Positions 22,522 through 31,418 of a stretch of 64,000 bases of DNA are shown one piece after another; within the stretch, counting starts at the first letter, position 1; every line of letters starts with the position of its first letter. The DNA is from Streptomyces sp. SAI-127. Lineage in GTDB: Bacteria > Actinomycetota > Actinomycetes > Streptomycetales > Streptomycetaceae. A program made the translations under genes and the position numbers. The notes under the pieces are model-generated. The model did no database searches and was not told where the DNA came from. It saw only the letters and a program-made list of their open reading frames with translations. The stretch covers positions 3,658,001-3,722,000 of the forward strand of contig NZ_JARXYJ010000001.1 of the NCBI RefSeq assembly GCF_029894425.1. The letters are read 5' to 3'.

Positions 22522-22914
22522 ATGTACGACTCGGACGAGTACGGGGAGGGCGGCCGCGTGCGGGGCGCCTTCGAGGTCATCCTCGACGGCTCGCGGGAGC
22601 CGGCCCTGCCCAGCGTCACCGACGCGGCCGTCGCCGGCGGCCGACGAATCCGACGCCGTCGTACGGCGGTCTCGGGCGCCGTGGGAGTGCTGGTGGCCGC
22701 CGTCCTCACGGCCGGGGCCGTGGCCGCCCTGCCCGGCGCGGATCCCAGCCGCTCCTCGGTGCCGCTGGCCCCCGCGAGCAGTCGCCCACCCACCACCACG
22801 GGCCCGGCGTCGCCGTCGGCCGTCCCCTCCGAACCGTCGGCCGTTCCGACGCCATCGGGCGGCACGACCGGGAACGCGCCCGGTGCCGCCCCCCGGACGT
22901 CGCCTCAGCCGTGA
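22522..22914 (+). CDS. One-span membrane protein, candidate anti-sigma factor
   Basis: 130 residues from ATG 22522, 8 bp after the sigma gene. Cytoplasmic part (MYDSDEYGEGGRVRGAFEVI, then a basic GGRRIRRRRT stretch), one membrane span AVSGAVGVLVAAVLTAGAV (about 52-70), and a Pro/Ser/Thr-rich outer tail. The arrangement ECF sigma – one-span protein is typical of sigma/anti-sigma pairs, but there is no zinc anti-sigma motif (HxxxCxxC), so the binding mode is open. The tail resembles the low-complexity part of the divergent protein at 21415. Confidence 0.65.
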   Translation: MYDSDEYGEGGRVRGAFEVILDGSREPALPSVTDAAVAGGRRIRRRRTAVSGAVGVLVAAVLTAGAVAALPGADPSRSSVPLAPASSRPPTTTGPASPSAVPSEPSAVPTPSGGTTGNAPGAAPRTSPQP

Positions 22915-22999
22915 GACCGTGACGCGGTGAGGCCGTCGGACCTGGGCGGCCGTGTGACAAGATGCTTCGGTCATGCCCCACCAGAAAGGGACGATTCCC

Positions 23000-23500
23000 A
23001 TGTCCAGGGTCGAGCTGACCACTAATTTCGGCCGTATCGTCCTCGAGCTCGCCGACGCCGAGGCCCCCAAGACCGTCGAGAACTTCCTGAAGTACGTCGG
23101 CAACGGGCACTACGACGGCACGATCTTCCACCGGGTGATCGACGGCTTCATGGTCCAGGGCGGTGGCTTCACCCCGGACATGGTGCAGAAGCCCACGCTC
23201 GCGCCGGTCCCGAACGAGGCCGACAACGGTCTGAAGAACACCGCGTACACCGTGGCGATGGCGCGCACCAGCGACCCGCACTCGGCGACCGCGCAGTTCT
23301 TCGTCAACGTCTCGGACAACGAGTTCCTCGACTTCACGGCCAAGAGCCCGAACGGCTGGGGTTACACCGTGTTCGGCAAGGTCGTCGAGGGCCAGGACGT
23401 CGTCGACCAGATCAAGGGCGTGCGGACCGGCAGCAGCCGCGGTCACGGTGACGTGCCCACACAGCCGGTGATCATCGAGTCCGCGAAGGCCGTCGACTGA
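23000..23500 (+). CDS. Peptidyl-prolyl cis-trans isomerase, cyclophilin type
   Basis: 166 residues from ATG 23000; an in-frame ATG at 22973 lacks a good ribosome site. The cyclophilin core is complete: [39 protein letters not shown] and [14 protein letters not shown]. The catalytic Arg (FHRV) and Phe/Met residues are in place. No signal peptide, so a cytoplasmic protein-folding enzyme. It resembles PpiB of other bacteria in size. It is convergent with ku. Confidence 0.92.
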   Translation: MSRVELTTNFGRIVLELADAEAPKTVENFLKYVGNGHYDGTIFHRVIDGFMVQGGGFTPDMVQKPTLAPVPNEADNGLKNTAYTVAMARTSDPHSATAQFFVNVSDNEFLDFTAKSPNGWGYTVFGKVVEGQDVVDQIKGVRTGSSRGHGDVPTQPVIIESAKAVD

Positions 23501-23551
23501 CCTCGCCGACCGACAGACGCGACCTGCGCGGTGCCGATGGCAGTGCGCAGG

Positions 23552-24553
23552 TCACGCGGTCCGTTTGCGGGCGGTCGTCTTCTTGGCCGCCGTCTTCTTC
23601 GCGGTCGTCGCCTTCTTCGCCGACGCCGCCTTCTTCGTCCCCTGTGACGACTTCGCCGTCGACTTCTTGGCTGCCGTCTTCTTCGTGGCGGACGTGGACT
23701 TCTTGCCACCCGTCTGCTTCGGCGCCGCCCGAGCCGACTTGCGCTGCTGCAGCCGCGTGACCTCCCCCGGCTCCTCGCCCCGGGACTCCTTCGCGTCCCG
23801 GACGCTCTTCTCCAGCGCGGCCATGAGGTCGAGGACCTTGCCGCCCTTCGCCCGCTCGGGTGTCTCCGGAGGTGCCTCGCCCGCGGCCTTCGCGGCGACG
23901 ACCTCCTCCAGCGCCTCGCGGTACTCGTCGTGGAGGTCGTCGAGGTCGATCTCGCCGAGGGTGTCCATCAGGGCGTCGGCAAGGTCGAGTTCCTTGTCGC
24001 TGACGGTGACCTTGGTGTCGGGGGCGAGTCCCTCGGGCGCGCGGACCTCGTCCGGCCACAGCAGCCCGTGCAGCGCGATGGCGTCCTCCACCACCCGCAG
24101 CATCCCGAGCCGCTCCCGCCCCCGCAGCGCGAACTTGGCGATGGCCACCTTGTTGCTGCGCTTGAGCGCCTCTCTCAGCAGGGTGTACGGCTTGGCGGCG
24201 GGGGCGCCGCCCGCCTGGAGGTAGTACGCGGCGTCCATCTGGAGCGGGTCGATCCGGTCGCCCGGCACGAAGGCCACGATCTCGATCGTCTTCGTCGTCG
24301 GGAGCGGCAGATGGGCCAGGTCCTCGTCGGTGATCGGGATGATGGTGCCGTCGGCGTCCTCGTACCCCTTGCCGATCTCCGCCTGGCTGATCTCCCGGTC
24401 CTCCAGTTCGCAGACCTTGCGGTAGCGGACGCGGCCGCCGTCCTCGGTGTGGATCTGGCGGAAGGAGATCGAGTGGCTCTCGGTGGCGTTCACCAGCTTG
24501 ATCGGGATGCTGACCAGGCCGAACGAGATGGCGCCGTTCCATATGGATCTCAC
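23552..24553 (-). CDS. ku: Non-homologous end-joining protein Ku
   Basis: 333 residues from GTG 24553 (AAAGGG about 9 nt upstream); the start VRSIWNGAISFGLVSIPIKL is the standard Ku N-terminus. The Ku core runs to about residue 250 (LDLADALMDTLGEIDLDDLH, then DEYREALEEVVAAK). The C-terminal 65 residues are K/A/T-rich repeats (KKTAAKKSTAKS type), a DNA-binding extension also seen in mycobacterial proteins. Ku forms a homodimeric ring on broken DNA ends and recruits LigD. The gene is divergent from the LigD polymerase gene with 61 bp between starts, so the two can be controlled together. Confidence 0.95.
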   Translation of the reverse strand: MRSIWNGAISFGLVSIPIKLVNATESHSISFRQIHTEDGGRVRYRKVCELEDREISQAEIGKGYEDADGTIIPITDEDLAHLPLPTTKTIEIVAFVPGDRIDPLQMDAAYYLQAGGAPAAKPYTLLREALKRSNKVAIAKFALRGRERLGMLRVVEDAIALHGLLWPDEVRAPEGLAPDTKVTVSDKELDLADALMDTLGEIDLDDLHDEYREALEEVVAAKAAGEAPPETPERAKGGKVLDLMAALEKSVRDAKESRGEEPGEVTRLQQRKSARAAPKQTGGKKSTSATKKTAAKKSTAKSSQGTKKAASAKKATTAKKTAAKKTTARKRTA

Positions 24554-24614
24554 CGGCAGCACCCTTTCTGGCGTATTACGCAGTTTCATCCGATATGCGT
24601 GAGATTCTCATCGT

Positions 24615-25496
24615 ATGACGCCGATCACAGAGGTGGATGGGCGACGGCTCGCGCTCAGCAATCTGGAGAAGGTGCTGTATCCGGCCACCGGCTTCACCAA
24701 GGGCGAGGTGCTGCACTACTACGCCACGACGGCCGAGGCGCTGCTCCCCCATCTGCGTGACCGTCCCGTCTCCTTCCTGCGCTATCCGGACGGCCCGGAG
24801 GGTCAGGTGTTCTTCGCCAAGAACGTTCCGCCGGGTACACCCGACTGGGTCACGACCGCCGAGGTGCCCCGCTCGGAGGGGCCGGCCCGGATCGTGCTCG
24901 TGCAGGACCTCGCGAGCCTGATGTGGGCCGCCAACCTGGTCACCGAGTTCCACACCCACCAGTGGCCGATCGGCACCCCCGACGAGGCCGACCGCCTGGT
25001 CCTCGACCTCGATCCGGGACCGCCCGCGACGATCGTCGAGTGCTGCGAGGTCGCCCTCTGGCTCAGGGAGCGGCTGGCGGCCGACGGGATCGAGGCGTAC
25101 CCGAAGACCGCCGGGTCGAAGGGGCTGCATCTGCTGGCGGCGGTCCGGGGAGCGTCGTCGGAGCAGGTGTCGGAGTACGCCAAACAGCTCGCCGTGGAGG
25201 CGGAGCGGGCGATGCCCCGGCTGGCCCTGCACCGGATGACCCGCAATCTGCGCCCCGGCAAGGTCTTCGTCGACTGGAGCCAGAACGCCGCCCGCAAGAC
25301 CACCGCCACGCCCTACACCCTGCGGGCCCGGATCCGGCCCCTGGTGTCGGCACCGGTGACCTGGACGGAGGTCGAGGAGTGCGGCACACCGGCCCAGCTG
25401 TCCTTCGAGGCACCGGACATGGGCCCACGCCTCCAGGACTACGGCGACCTGCTGGCCCCGCTCCTCGACAGCGAGCGGGCGGCACGGCTGCCGTGA
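24615..25496 (+). CDS. LigD-type NHEJ polymerase domain protein
   Basis: 293 residues, one domain only: the archaeo-eukaryotic primase-like polymerase of bacterial LigD. EVDGRRLALSNLEKVLYPAT opens it; DRLVLDLDPGPPA (about 128-140) supplies the two metal-binding Asp, AGSKGLHLL and AARKTTATPYTLRAR the nucleotide-binding residues. It fills gaps and adds nucleotides at broken ends held by Ku. No ligase or phosphoesterase domain is attached, and none is encoded in the window, so sealing must come from a separate ligase. Divergent from ku. Confidence 0.92.
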   Translation: MTPITEVDGRRLALSNLEKVLYPATGFTKGEVLHYYATTAEALLPHLRDRPVSFLRYPDGPEGQVFFAKNVPPGTPDWVTTAEVPRSEGPARIVLVQDLASLMWAANLVTEFHTHQWPIGTPDEADRLVLDLDPGPPATIVECCEVALWLRERLAADGIEAYPKTAGSKGLHLLAAVRGASSEQVSEYAKQLAVEAERAMPRLALHRMTRNLRPGKVFVDWSQNAARKTTATPYTLRARIRPLVSAPVTWTEVEECGTPAQLSFEAPDMGPRLQDYGDLLAPLLDSERAARLP

Positions 25497-25561
25497 GCGG
25501 GGCGCCTATGGGGGTGCCGGGTGCTGTCGTACGGCGGGTGCGGGCCGGTGGGGGGCTGGTA

Positions 25562-25887
25562 GCGCAGTTCCCCGCGCCCCCAGGGGGTTGCGGTCCCCGC
25601 GCCACGACGGACCGATCCCCACCCCCCGCACCACCACGGACCGGTCGCCGTGAGCCACGATGGACGGTTGGCCGCGTACGGCGCGAAGGGGACGGGGTGG
25701 GGGGTGTCCGCCGGCAGCGGCCGGCGTCCGTTGCCGAGCACATCTCAAAGCAGCAGCAACCGCCGGACCGAGGACGGATACCCCCCACCCCGGCCCCGAC
25801 CCACCCACCGAACCCGACGCGCTACACCAGCCCCCACCGAAGCCGAAACGGGCCGCCGCAGGCACCCAGGGGCGCGGGGAACTGCGC
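25562..25887. repeat. Inverted pair of GCGCAGTTCCCC repeats between ligD and NERD genes
   Basis: A 19-bp arm, GCGCAGTTCCCCGCGCCCC, at 25562-25580 has its perfect reverse complement at 25869-25887. The same arms, in a tight hairpin, occur at 35610-35706. They are a known intergenic family in Streptomyces. Here they lie between convergent genes and may act as a bidirectional terminator. The 288 bp between the arms hold no gene. Confidence 0.75.
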
Positions 25888-25923
25888 AAAAACGCCCGCC
25901 CCCACCCAACCCGCACCGTTCCG

Positions 25924-26727
25924 TCAGACCTTCGTCCACGTGTGCCGGTCCCGGGCCATCGCGTGGAGGGCCTCCACGTCCGCCGGCTTGAGCACTCCGC
26001 CCAGGCGGGCGAGGCCTTCGAGGTCCGTGTCCGCGAGGACGCGGACCCCACGGGGCGGAAGGGTGACCGTCACGGCCGCGGGCCCGACGAGGGCGAGGAC
26101 CGGGTGGACCTCGGCCGTCAGGGCGTAGGAGGCACGGTCGGCGTCGGCGCGGACGCGGCGCAGCAGCGGCTGTGGGTCGCGGCGGCCGAAGGCGACCATC
26201 GGGTCGGCGACCGTGACCCGCTGCCTGCGGGCGTACAGCGCGTGCACGGCGAACAGTCCGGCGGGACCGATCACCAGGTGGTGGACGCGGTCGCCGCCGG
26301 GCAGCGGGACGGAGTGCAGGGTGTGCCAGCCCGCGCCGTCGAGGCTGTCCAGCGCCTCACCCACGGTCTGTTCCGCCTCCAGCGCGCGCCGACGGGGGTC
26401 GCGCCGGATCAGGTGCGGGGAGCCGGGGTCCCGGTCCAGGGCGATGTGGAGGGCCTCGCCGGGCCGGTTGGGCGCGAGGTCGTCGTCCGGGTGGAGGGTG
26501 AGCCGGGCCAGTTCGGCGGGCGTCGGCACCGGGGGCGGGCCCACGGCCACCGGGCCGGTCAGGAAGGGCCCGAGGACATCGAGCACATCCTCTCTGCGGT
26601 CCTCGCTCAGCAGGTTGATCCGGGCCGCCGCACGGTCGTACCAGGCGATGTTCCTGCCGTCCGTGAGGCAGACGTACAGCCGTTCCTGACCATGGCGCCA
26701 GGTCGGTACGACGCGCAGTCCGCTCAT
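25924..26727 (-). CDS. NERD-domain protein
   Basis: 267 residues. The centre reads GWHTLHSVPLPGGDRVHHLV, then IGPAGLFAVHALYARRQRV (about 130-170), the NERD (nuclease-related) pattern of strand–GxxxID-like region–F-x-V-x-(T/A). The N-terminal third (WRHGQERLYVCLTDGRNIAW, then YDRAAARINLL) is common to Streptomyces NERD proteins. The PD-(D/E)XK residues typical of active nucleases are only partly visible, so activity is doubtful. The start ATG 26727 faces the phosphatase gene across 69 bp. Confidence 0.75.
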   Translation of the reverse strand: MSGLRVVPTWRHGQERLYVCLTDGRNIAWYDRAAARINLLSEDRREDVLDVLGPFLTGPVAVGPPPVPTPAELARLTLHPDDDLAPNRPGEALHIALDRDPGSPHLIRRDPRRRALEAEQTVGEALDSLDGAGWHTLHSVPLPGGDRVHHLVIGPAGLFAVHALYARRQRVTVADPMVAFGRRDPQPLLRRVRADADRASYALTAEVHPVLALVGPAAVTVTLPPRGVRVLADTDLEGLARLGGVLKPADVEALHAMARDRHTWTKV

Positions 26728-26796
26728 GCACCATCACCCCATGGACCATGGGAACAGGCGGGGTGCTGCGCAGGCAAGAAGCCGGATACCTTTGGG

Positions 26797-27354
26797 GTGA
26801 GTTGCCGTGAGTTGCAGGGCTTGGCGCAGGGGCTTGGGGAGGCGCTGTTGCGGACCCGCAGGAAGCAACCCGATGTACCGGCTCCGGACAGAGCGTGGGA
26901 CGAGATCGTGCCCGGGCTGTGGATGGGCGGGCATGAGTTCCAGGGCATGTCCGGGCAACGGGAGTTCGCCGTCGTACGGGACGAGTTCGAGGTCGTGCAG
27001 ACGCTGCTGCGGCTGCCGGGCCACGGTCCCGATCCCGGTGTCGAGCACCACGTGTGGCCGATTCCGGACGGCCCGCTGGACGGGACCCAGCTCGCGGGCG
27101 TGATGCGTCTGGCGCAGGCCGCGAGCGACGCACTGGACGACGGCCGCAGGGTCCTCGTCCGCTGTTACCACGGTTACAACCGCTCGGGCCTGGTCGTGGC
27201 GCACGCCCTGGTCCGCAGGGGGCATACGGCCGACGAGGCGATCCGGCTGATCCGGAGCCGGCGCTCGCCGTGGGCGCTGCACAACGAGCTGTTCGTCGAG
27301 TACCTCCGGACCGGCCTTCCGACGGCCCGGCTGCTGGAGGAGCTGACCGAGTAG
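26797..27354 (+). CDS. Dual-specificity phosphatase-like protein
   Basis: 185 residues if GTG 26797 is the start; no ATG occurs before residue 47 and the ribosome site is weak, so the start is uncertain. VLVRCYHGYNRSGLVVAHAL (about 118-137) is the C-x5-R loop of protein tyrosine phosphatases, with Cys near 122 and Arg near 128. WPIPDGPLD upstream supplies the general-acid Asp. DEIVPGLWMGGHEF marks the start of the DSP fold. Probable role: removal of phosphate from Tyr/Ser/Thr or a small molecule. No kinase is linked to it here. Confidence 0.8.
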   Translation: MSCRELQGLAQGLGEALLRTRRKQPDVPAPDRAWDEIVPGLWMGGHEFQGMSGQREFAVVRDEFEVVQTLLRLPGHGPDPGVEHHVWPIPDGPLDGTQLAGVMRLAQAASDALDDGRRVLVRCYHGYNRSGLVVAHALVRRGHTADEAIRLIRSRRSPWALHNELFVEYLRTGLPTARLLEELTE

Positions 27355-27410
27355 TGCGGCCCGGAGGCGCCGGAACGCAAAAAGGACTTCCACACGAATA
27401 AGGTGGGCCC

Positions 27411-27489
27411 GCCACACACCCCCGCCACACACCCCCGCCACACACCCCCCGACGCACAACCCCGCCACGCACCCCCGACGCACGCCCCG
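27411..27489 (+). repeat. Short tandem repeat (13-bp GCCACACACCCCC units)
   Basis: Three near-perfect units are followed by degenerate ones (CCGACGCACAACCCCGCCACGC). They lie just upstream of the lipoprotein gene start at 27509. Such arrays vary by slippage and could influence expression of that gene. Confidence 0.6.
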
Positions 27490-27508
27490 GCCCGACCCCA
27501 GGAGCACA

Positions 27509-28240
27509 GTGCCACCCGCCCGCCGCGCACCCCGTACGACCCGCGCCGTCGCCGCCGTCGCCCTGCTGCTCGCGGCCGCGTCGGGCTGCGGCGACGCGGG
27601 CGACCTGGTGGGCGCGGGCTCGACACCGACCGCGATCAGCCCCGACCGGCTGTGGCCGCAGCTGACGCCCGCCTCCAGCCCGGCGTTCGAGATCGGCGAG
27701 GTGGACTCGCAGGTCGTGGCGGGCGTCTCCGTGCCCGGCGACGACATCCGCGAGGTGGACCCGGTCGCGCTCGTACGCGCGGAGATCAAGGAGGACGCCG
27801 GCAGCTACGCCGACGCGGGCTACGTCGAGACGGCCCGCCGGATGGCGGACTGCGGGAAGAACGGGGCGGCCGGGAAGAGGTGTCCGGTCCTTCAGCCGTA
27901 CTACCGCGACCTGACCGGTGACGGGCGCCAGGACCTGACGCTGGGCTTTCGGCAGCTGCCCGGCAATGTCACCGCCGTACGCGTCTACACCGTCGAGAAG
28001 CACCGGCTCGTGCGGGTCATGCACTGGGAGGACGCGGTCAGCGGGGTCGAGCTGGCCGGGCGGTCGGTGATCATCCGTTCGCCGTCCGAGGTGGCCGGGT
28101 ACGAGTACCGGCTCCAGTGGACCTGGGACCCGCAGCAGAAGTCGATGCTCCTCACGCACGACGAGATGCTGCGCACCGGCAGCCGTTCCCTCGGGGAAGC
28201 GCAGAGCCCGGCGCCCGGCCCGTCCGCGAGCGCGCGATGA
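27509..28240 (+). CDS. Lipoprotein coupled to a sensor kinase
   Basis: 243 residues from GTG 27509 (AGGAGCACA upstream). VALLLAAASGCGDAG (about 14-28) is a lipobox with Cys near 24, so the mature protein is lipid-anchored outside the cell. The body has no enzyme motif; PYYRDLTGDGRQDLTLGFRQ looks like a calcium-loop or FG-GAP-like strand. The stop overlaps the kinase start (ATGA at 28237), so the two proteins act together. In the CseA-CseC system a lipoprotein tunes a cell-envelope kinase; a comparable role is inferred. Confidence 0.82.
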   Translation: MPPARRAPRTTRAVAAVALLLAAASGCGDAGDLVGAGSTPTAISPDRLWPQLTPASSPAFEIGEVDSQVVAGVSVPGDDIREVDPVALVRAEIKEDAGSYADAGYVETARRMADCGKNGAAGKRCPVLQPYYRDLTGDGRQDLTLGFRQLPGNVTAVRVYTVEKHRLVRVMHWEDAVSGVELAGRSVIIRSPSEVAGYEYRLQWTWDPQQKSMLLTHDEMLRTGSRSLGEAQSPAPGPSASAR

Positions 28241-29472
28241 GACTCGCGCTGCCCCGCTGGTCCGGCACGCTGGCCGTGAAGGCCGCCGTCTTCATCACCG
28301 TGATGTGCTGCGCCCTCGCCGCGCTGCTCGGAGTCCTCGTGCATGTCTCGGTGACGAACCAGACCGTCGGCGAGGCCCGTGAGCTGGCGCTGAGCAGGCT
28401 CAAGGACACGGCCGAGGCGTACGAGGCCGGGGACACGCTGAAGTGGGACGCCGGTGTGGATCCGCCGGACCTGCCGGGCTCGCTGCGGGCGCTGGCGGTG
28501 GCCGGGGACCGCGGCACGATGGTCGGCGTGCACCGCGGGCGCCCCGTGATGTGGGCGGCGGGTCCGGTGGACGGGGACCGGGCGCTGGCCGTGGAGGTCG
28601 ACTACTCGCAGAACGCGCGGACGATCGCGGCGCTCGACCGGGCCATCCTGTGGTCGTCGGCGCTGGCGATCACGGCGACGCTGCTGGTGGGCGCGTTCGC
28701 GGTCACCAGGGTGACGAAGCGGCTGCACGCCACCGCTCGGGTGGCCCGGCGGATCAGCGCGGGCGACCTCGACGCGCGGGTCGACGATCCCCGTACGAAG
28801 GATCCGTCGCGGCCGCAGGACGAGGTGGCCGCGGTGGCCGCCGCGCTGGACTCCATGGCGGTGTCCCTGCAGGGGAAGCTGCTGAGTGAGCAGCGGTTCA
28901 CGGCGGATGTGGCGCATGAGCTGCGGACGCCTCTGACCGGGCTGCACGCGGCCGCCGAGTTGCTGCCGCCGGGGCGGCCGACGGAGCTGGTGCGCGATCG
29001 GGTGGGGGCGTTGCGGACCCTGACGGAGGATCTGCTGGAGATCTCCCGGCTGGACACCGGGCGCGAGACGGTGGAACTGGACACCGAGCCCTTGGGGGCG
29101 TTGGCCGAGCGGGTGGTCCGTGCGTCCGGTACCGATACCGAGGTCGTCGTCGTGCGGGACCTTGCCGTGGAGACGGATCGGCGGCGGCTGGAGCGTGTGC
29201 TGGGCAATCTGGTGGCCAACGCGCATCGGCACGGCCGGGGACCGGTGTCCCTGACGGTGGACGGGCCGGTGGTGACCGTTCGGGACCACGGGGACGGGTT
29301 TCCGCCGTATCTCATCGAGCACGGGCCGCAGCGGTTCCGTACCGAGGGCGTGTCGAAGGGGCACGGCCTGGGGCTGACCATCGCGGTGGGGCAGGCGGAG
29401 GTGCTGGGGGCGCGCCTGTCGTTCTCCAACGCGGTGAACGGCGGGGCGGTCGCGACGCTGTTCCTGCGGTAG
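28237..29472 (+). CDS. Membrane sensor histidine kinase without adjacent regulator
   Basis: 411 residues from ATG 28237 (ATGA overlap). Order: membrane span about 15-37 (AAVFITVMCCALAALLGVLV), outer sensor part to about 130, second span about 135-155, HAMP (TRVTKRLHATARVARRISAG), HisKA with FTADVAHELRTPLTG (His near 226), N box GNLVANAHRHG (near 327), then DHGDGFPP and GHGLGLTIAV. All catalytic boxes are present. No response regulator gene follows; the next genes encode a secreted SH3 protein and the FtsW/PBP pair, which fits a role in envelope sensing. The partner regulator is unknown. Confidence 0.88.
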   Translation: MRLALPRWSGTLAVKAAVFITVMCCALAALLGVLVHVSVTNQTVGEARELALSRLKDTAEAYEAGDTLKWDAGVDPPDLPGSLRALAVAGDRGTMVGVHRGRPVMWAAGPVDGDRALAVEVDYSQNARTIAALDRAILWSSALAITATLLVGAFAVTRVTKRLHATARVARRISAGDLDARVDDPRTKDPSRPQDEVAAVAAALDSMAVSLQGKLLSEQRFTADVAHELRTPLTGLHAAAELLPPGRPTELVRDRVGALRTLTEDLLEISRLDTGRETVELDTEPLGALAERVVRASGTDTEVVVVRDLAVETDRRRLERVLGNLVANAHRHGRGPVSLTVDGPVVTVRDHGDGFPPYLIEHGPQRFRTEGVSKGHGLGLTIAVGQAEVLGARLSFSNAVNGGAVATLFLR

Positions 29473-29579
29473 ACGGCCCTGGGCCGGTTCTCCTATGGCT
29501 CAGTGTGAAAGGCGACCCGTGTACGGGGCTCCTAATCTGGCGAATAGTCAGGTTTGCACCCCCATCACGGAGGTCCTCC

Positions 29580-30005
29580 ATGTCCCTGCGCTCCCGTCTC
29601 TCCATAGCCGTGGCCGCCGGCGCCCTCGCCGTCACCGCCCTCGCCACGCCCGCCGTCGCCGGTGACGAACCGGACGACCCGCGCGGCGACTGGGGGCAGA
29701 ACCAGACCCAGAACCAGACCCAGAATCAAAGCCAGAATCAAAGCCAGGGCCAGAACCAGAACCACAACCCCCGCCTGTCCAGAGGCGTCGTGACGGCCAG
29801 TTCGCTGGCGCTGCGCAGTGCGCCGAACCGGGGCGGCCAGATCATCCGGTGGGCCGACCGGGGCGAGGTCGTCTCGATCTTCTGCAAGACCAACGGCCAG
29901 AACATCCAGGGCAACCGCCAGTGGTACCTCCTCACGGACGGCACCTGGGCCTGGGGTTCGGCCCGTTACATCCGGACCATCGGAACGGCGCCACGCTGGT
30001 GCTGA
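29580..30005 (+). CDS. Secreted SH3-domain protein with Gln/Asn repeat
   Basis: 141 residues from ATG 29580 (GGAGGTCCTCC just upstream). Signal peptide: SLRSRLSIAVAAGALAVTAL, cleaved after AVAG. Then a low-complexity QNQTQNQ/SQNQ stretch (about 43-62), then a bacterial SH3 fold: VTASSLALRSAPNRGGQIIR, then GEVVSIFCKTNGQN, then WYLLTDGTWAWGSARYIRTI. Such domains bind cell-wall peptides. The two Cys may form a disulfide. Position between the kinase and the FtsW gene supports an envelope role. Confidence 0.8.
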   Translation: MSLRSRLSIAVAAGALAVTALATPAVAGDEPDDPRGDWGQNQTQNQTQNQSQNQSQGQNQNHNPRLSRGVVTASSLALRSAPNRGGQIIRWADRGEVVSIFCKTNGQNIQGNRQWYLLTDGTWAWGSARYIRTIGTAPRWC

Positions 30006-30056
30006 CATCCCGCGCACGCTAGGAGACATCACGTCCTATTTGGGTAAGTTCCGGAC

Positions 30057-31418
30057 ATGACCAAGGCCGGAACCACCGTGGCCCCCGCGGAGACCTCCGC
30101 TCCCTCGGTACGCCTGCCCCGGCGCCGTGGCATCGAACTGGCCCTCATCGTCATCGCCGTCCTGCTGTCGGTGTACGGCTACTGCGCCGTCGGCCTCGCC
30201 AAGAACGGCTCCGTGCCGCCCGGCGCCGCCGGTTACGGCGCCGGGCTCGGCGTGCTCGCGCTCATCGCCCACGGAGCGGTGCGCCTGAGGGCGTCGTACG
30301 CCGATCCGCTCCTGCTGCCGATCGGCGTACTGCTCAACGGCCTGGGCCTCGTCCTGATCTACCGGCTCGACCTGGAGACGCCCGGGGACCGCGCGGCCCC
30401 CACCCAGCTCGTGTGGTCCACGGTCGGGGTGACCTTGTTCATCGTGGTCGTGCTGATGCTGCGCGACCACCGTGTGCTCCAGCGGTACGCCTACGTCTGT
30501 GTCGCCGCCGCACTGGTCCTGCTGACCCTCCCGATTCTCTTCCCCTCCGTGAACGGCGCCCGCATCTGGATCCGGGTCGCCGGGTTCTCCATCCAGCCGG
30601 GCGAGTTCGCGAAGGTGTTGCTGGCGGTGTTCTTCGCCGCGTATCTCGCGACCAACCGGAACGCGCTGGCGTTCTCGGGCCGGCGGCTGTGGGGGCTGCA
30701 GTTGCCCACCGGGCGAGTGCTGGGCCCGCTGCTCACCATCTGGCTGATCAGCGTCGGGGTCCTGGTCCTGGAGCGGGACCTCGGCACCTCGCTGCTGTTC
30801 TTCGGACTGTTCGTCGTTCTGCTGTACGTCGCCACCGGACTCACCGGCTGGATCGCGCTGGGACTGCTGCTGGCCACCGTCGGCGCCTTCGCCGTGGGCT
30901 GGCTGGAGCCCCATGTGCACATCAGGGTGGAGGACTGGCTGCACCCCTTCGCGTCCATCGAGGCGGGCCAGGGGCCGAACCAGCTCGCGCAGTCCCTTTT
31001 CGCCTTCGCGGCGGGCGGGGTCCTCGGCACCGGGCTCGGGCTCGGCCACTCCATCCTGATCGGCTTCGCCGCCAAGTCGGACTTCATCCTGGCGACCGCC
31101 GGCGAGGAGCTGGGCCTGGCGGGCCTCGCCGCGATCTTCCTGCTGTACGCCCTGCTGGTGGAGCGCGGCTACCGGGCGGGCCTCGCCCTGCGCGACCCGT
31201 TCGGGCGGCTGCTCGCGATCGGACTCGCCTCGATCGTGGCGCTCCAGGTGTTCGTGATCGCGGGCGGGGTCGGCGGACTGATCCCGCTGACCGGCATGGC
31301 GATGCCGTTCCTCGCGCAGGGCGGCTCGTCGGTCGTCACCAACTGGGCGATCGTCGCGCTGCTGATCCGGGTGAGCGACTCGGCCCGCGACCAGTACGAC
31401 GGAAAGGAGATCCCGTGA
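30057..31418 (+). CDS. FtsW/RodA/SpoVE-family peptidoglycan glycosyltransferase
   Basis: 453 residues, about ten to twelve membrane spans. SEDS marks: NGARIWIRVAGFSIQPGEFA (about 164-183), LERDLGTSLLFFGLFVVLLY (about 235-255, with the essential Asp) and IPLTGMAMPFLAQGGSSVVT near the C-terminus. SEDS proteins polymerise lipid II together with a class B PBP, and that partner gene follows with a GTGA overlap. The pair is separate from the division cluster, so a role in sporulation or lateral wall synthesis is likely. ATG 30057 is chosen; the ribosome site is weak. Confidence 0.92.
   Translation: MTKAGTTVAPAETSAPSVRLPRRRGIELALIVIAVLLSVYGYCAVGLAKNGSVPPGAAGYGAGLGVLALIAHGAVRLRASYADPLLLPIGVLLNGLGLVLIYRLDLETPGDRAAPTQLVWSTVGVTLFIVVVLMLRDHRVLQRYAYVCVAAALVLLTLPILFPSVNGARIWIRVAGFSIQPGEFAKVLLAVFFAAYLATNRNALAFSGRRLWGLQLPTGRVLGPLLTIWLISVGVLVLERDLGTSLLFFGLFVVLLYVATGLTGWIALGLLLATVGAFAVGWLEPHVHIRVEDWLHPFASIEAGQGPNQLAQSLFAFAAGGVLGTGLGLGHSILIGFAAKSDFILATAGEELGLAGLAAIFLLYALLVERGYRAGLALRDPFGRLLAIGLASIVALQVFVIAGGVGGLIPLTGMAMPFLAQGGSSVVTNWAIVALLIRVSDSARDQYDGKEIP

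Noticed and set aside
27403..27489. CRISPR array
   Set aside because: Units are 13 bp, contiguous and without spacers; no cas genes occur in the window.
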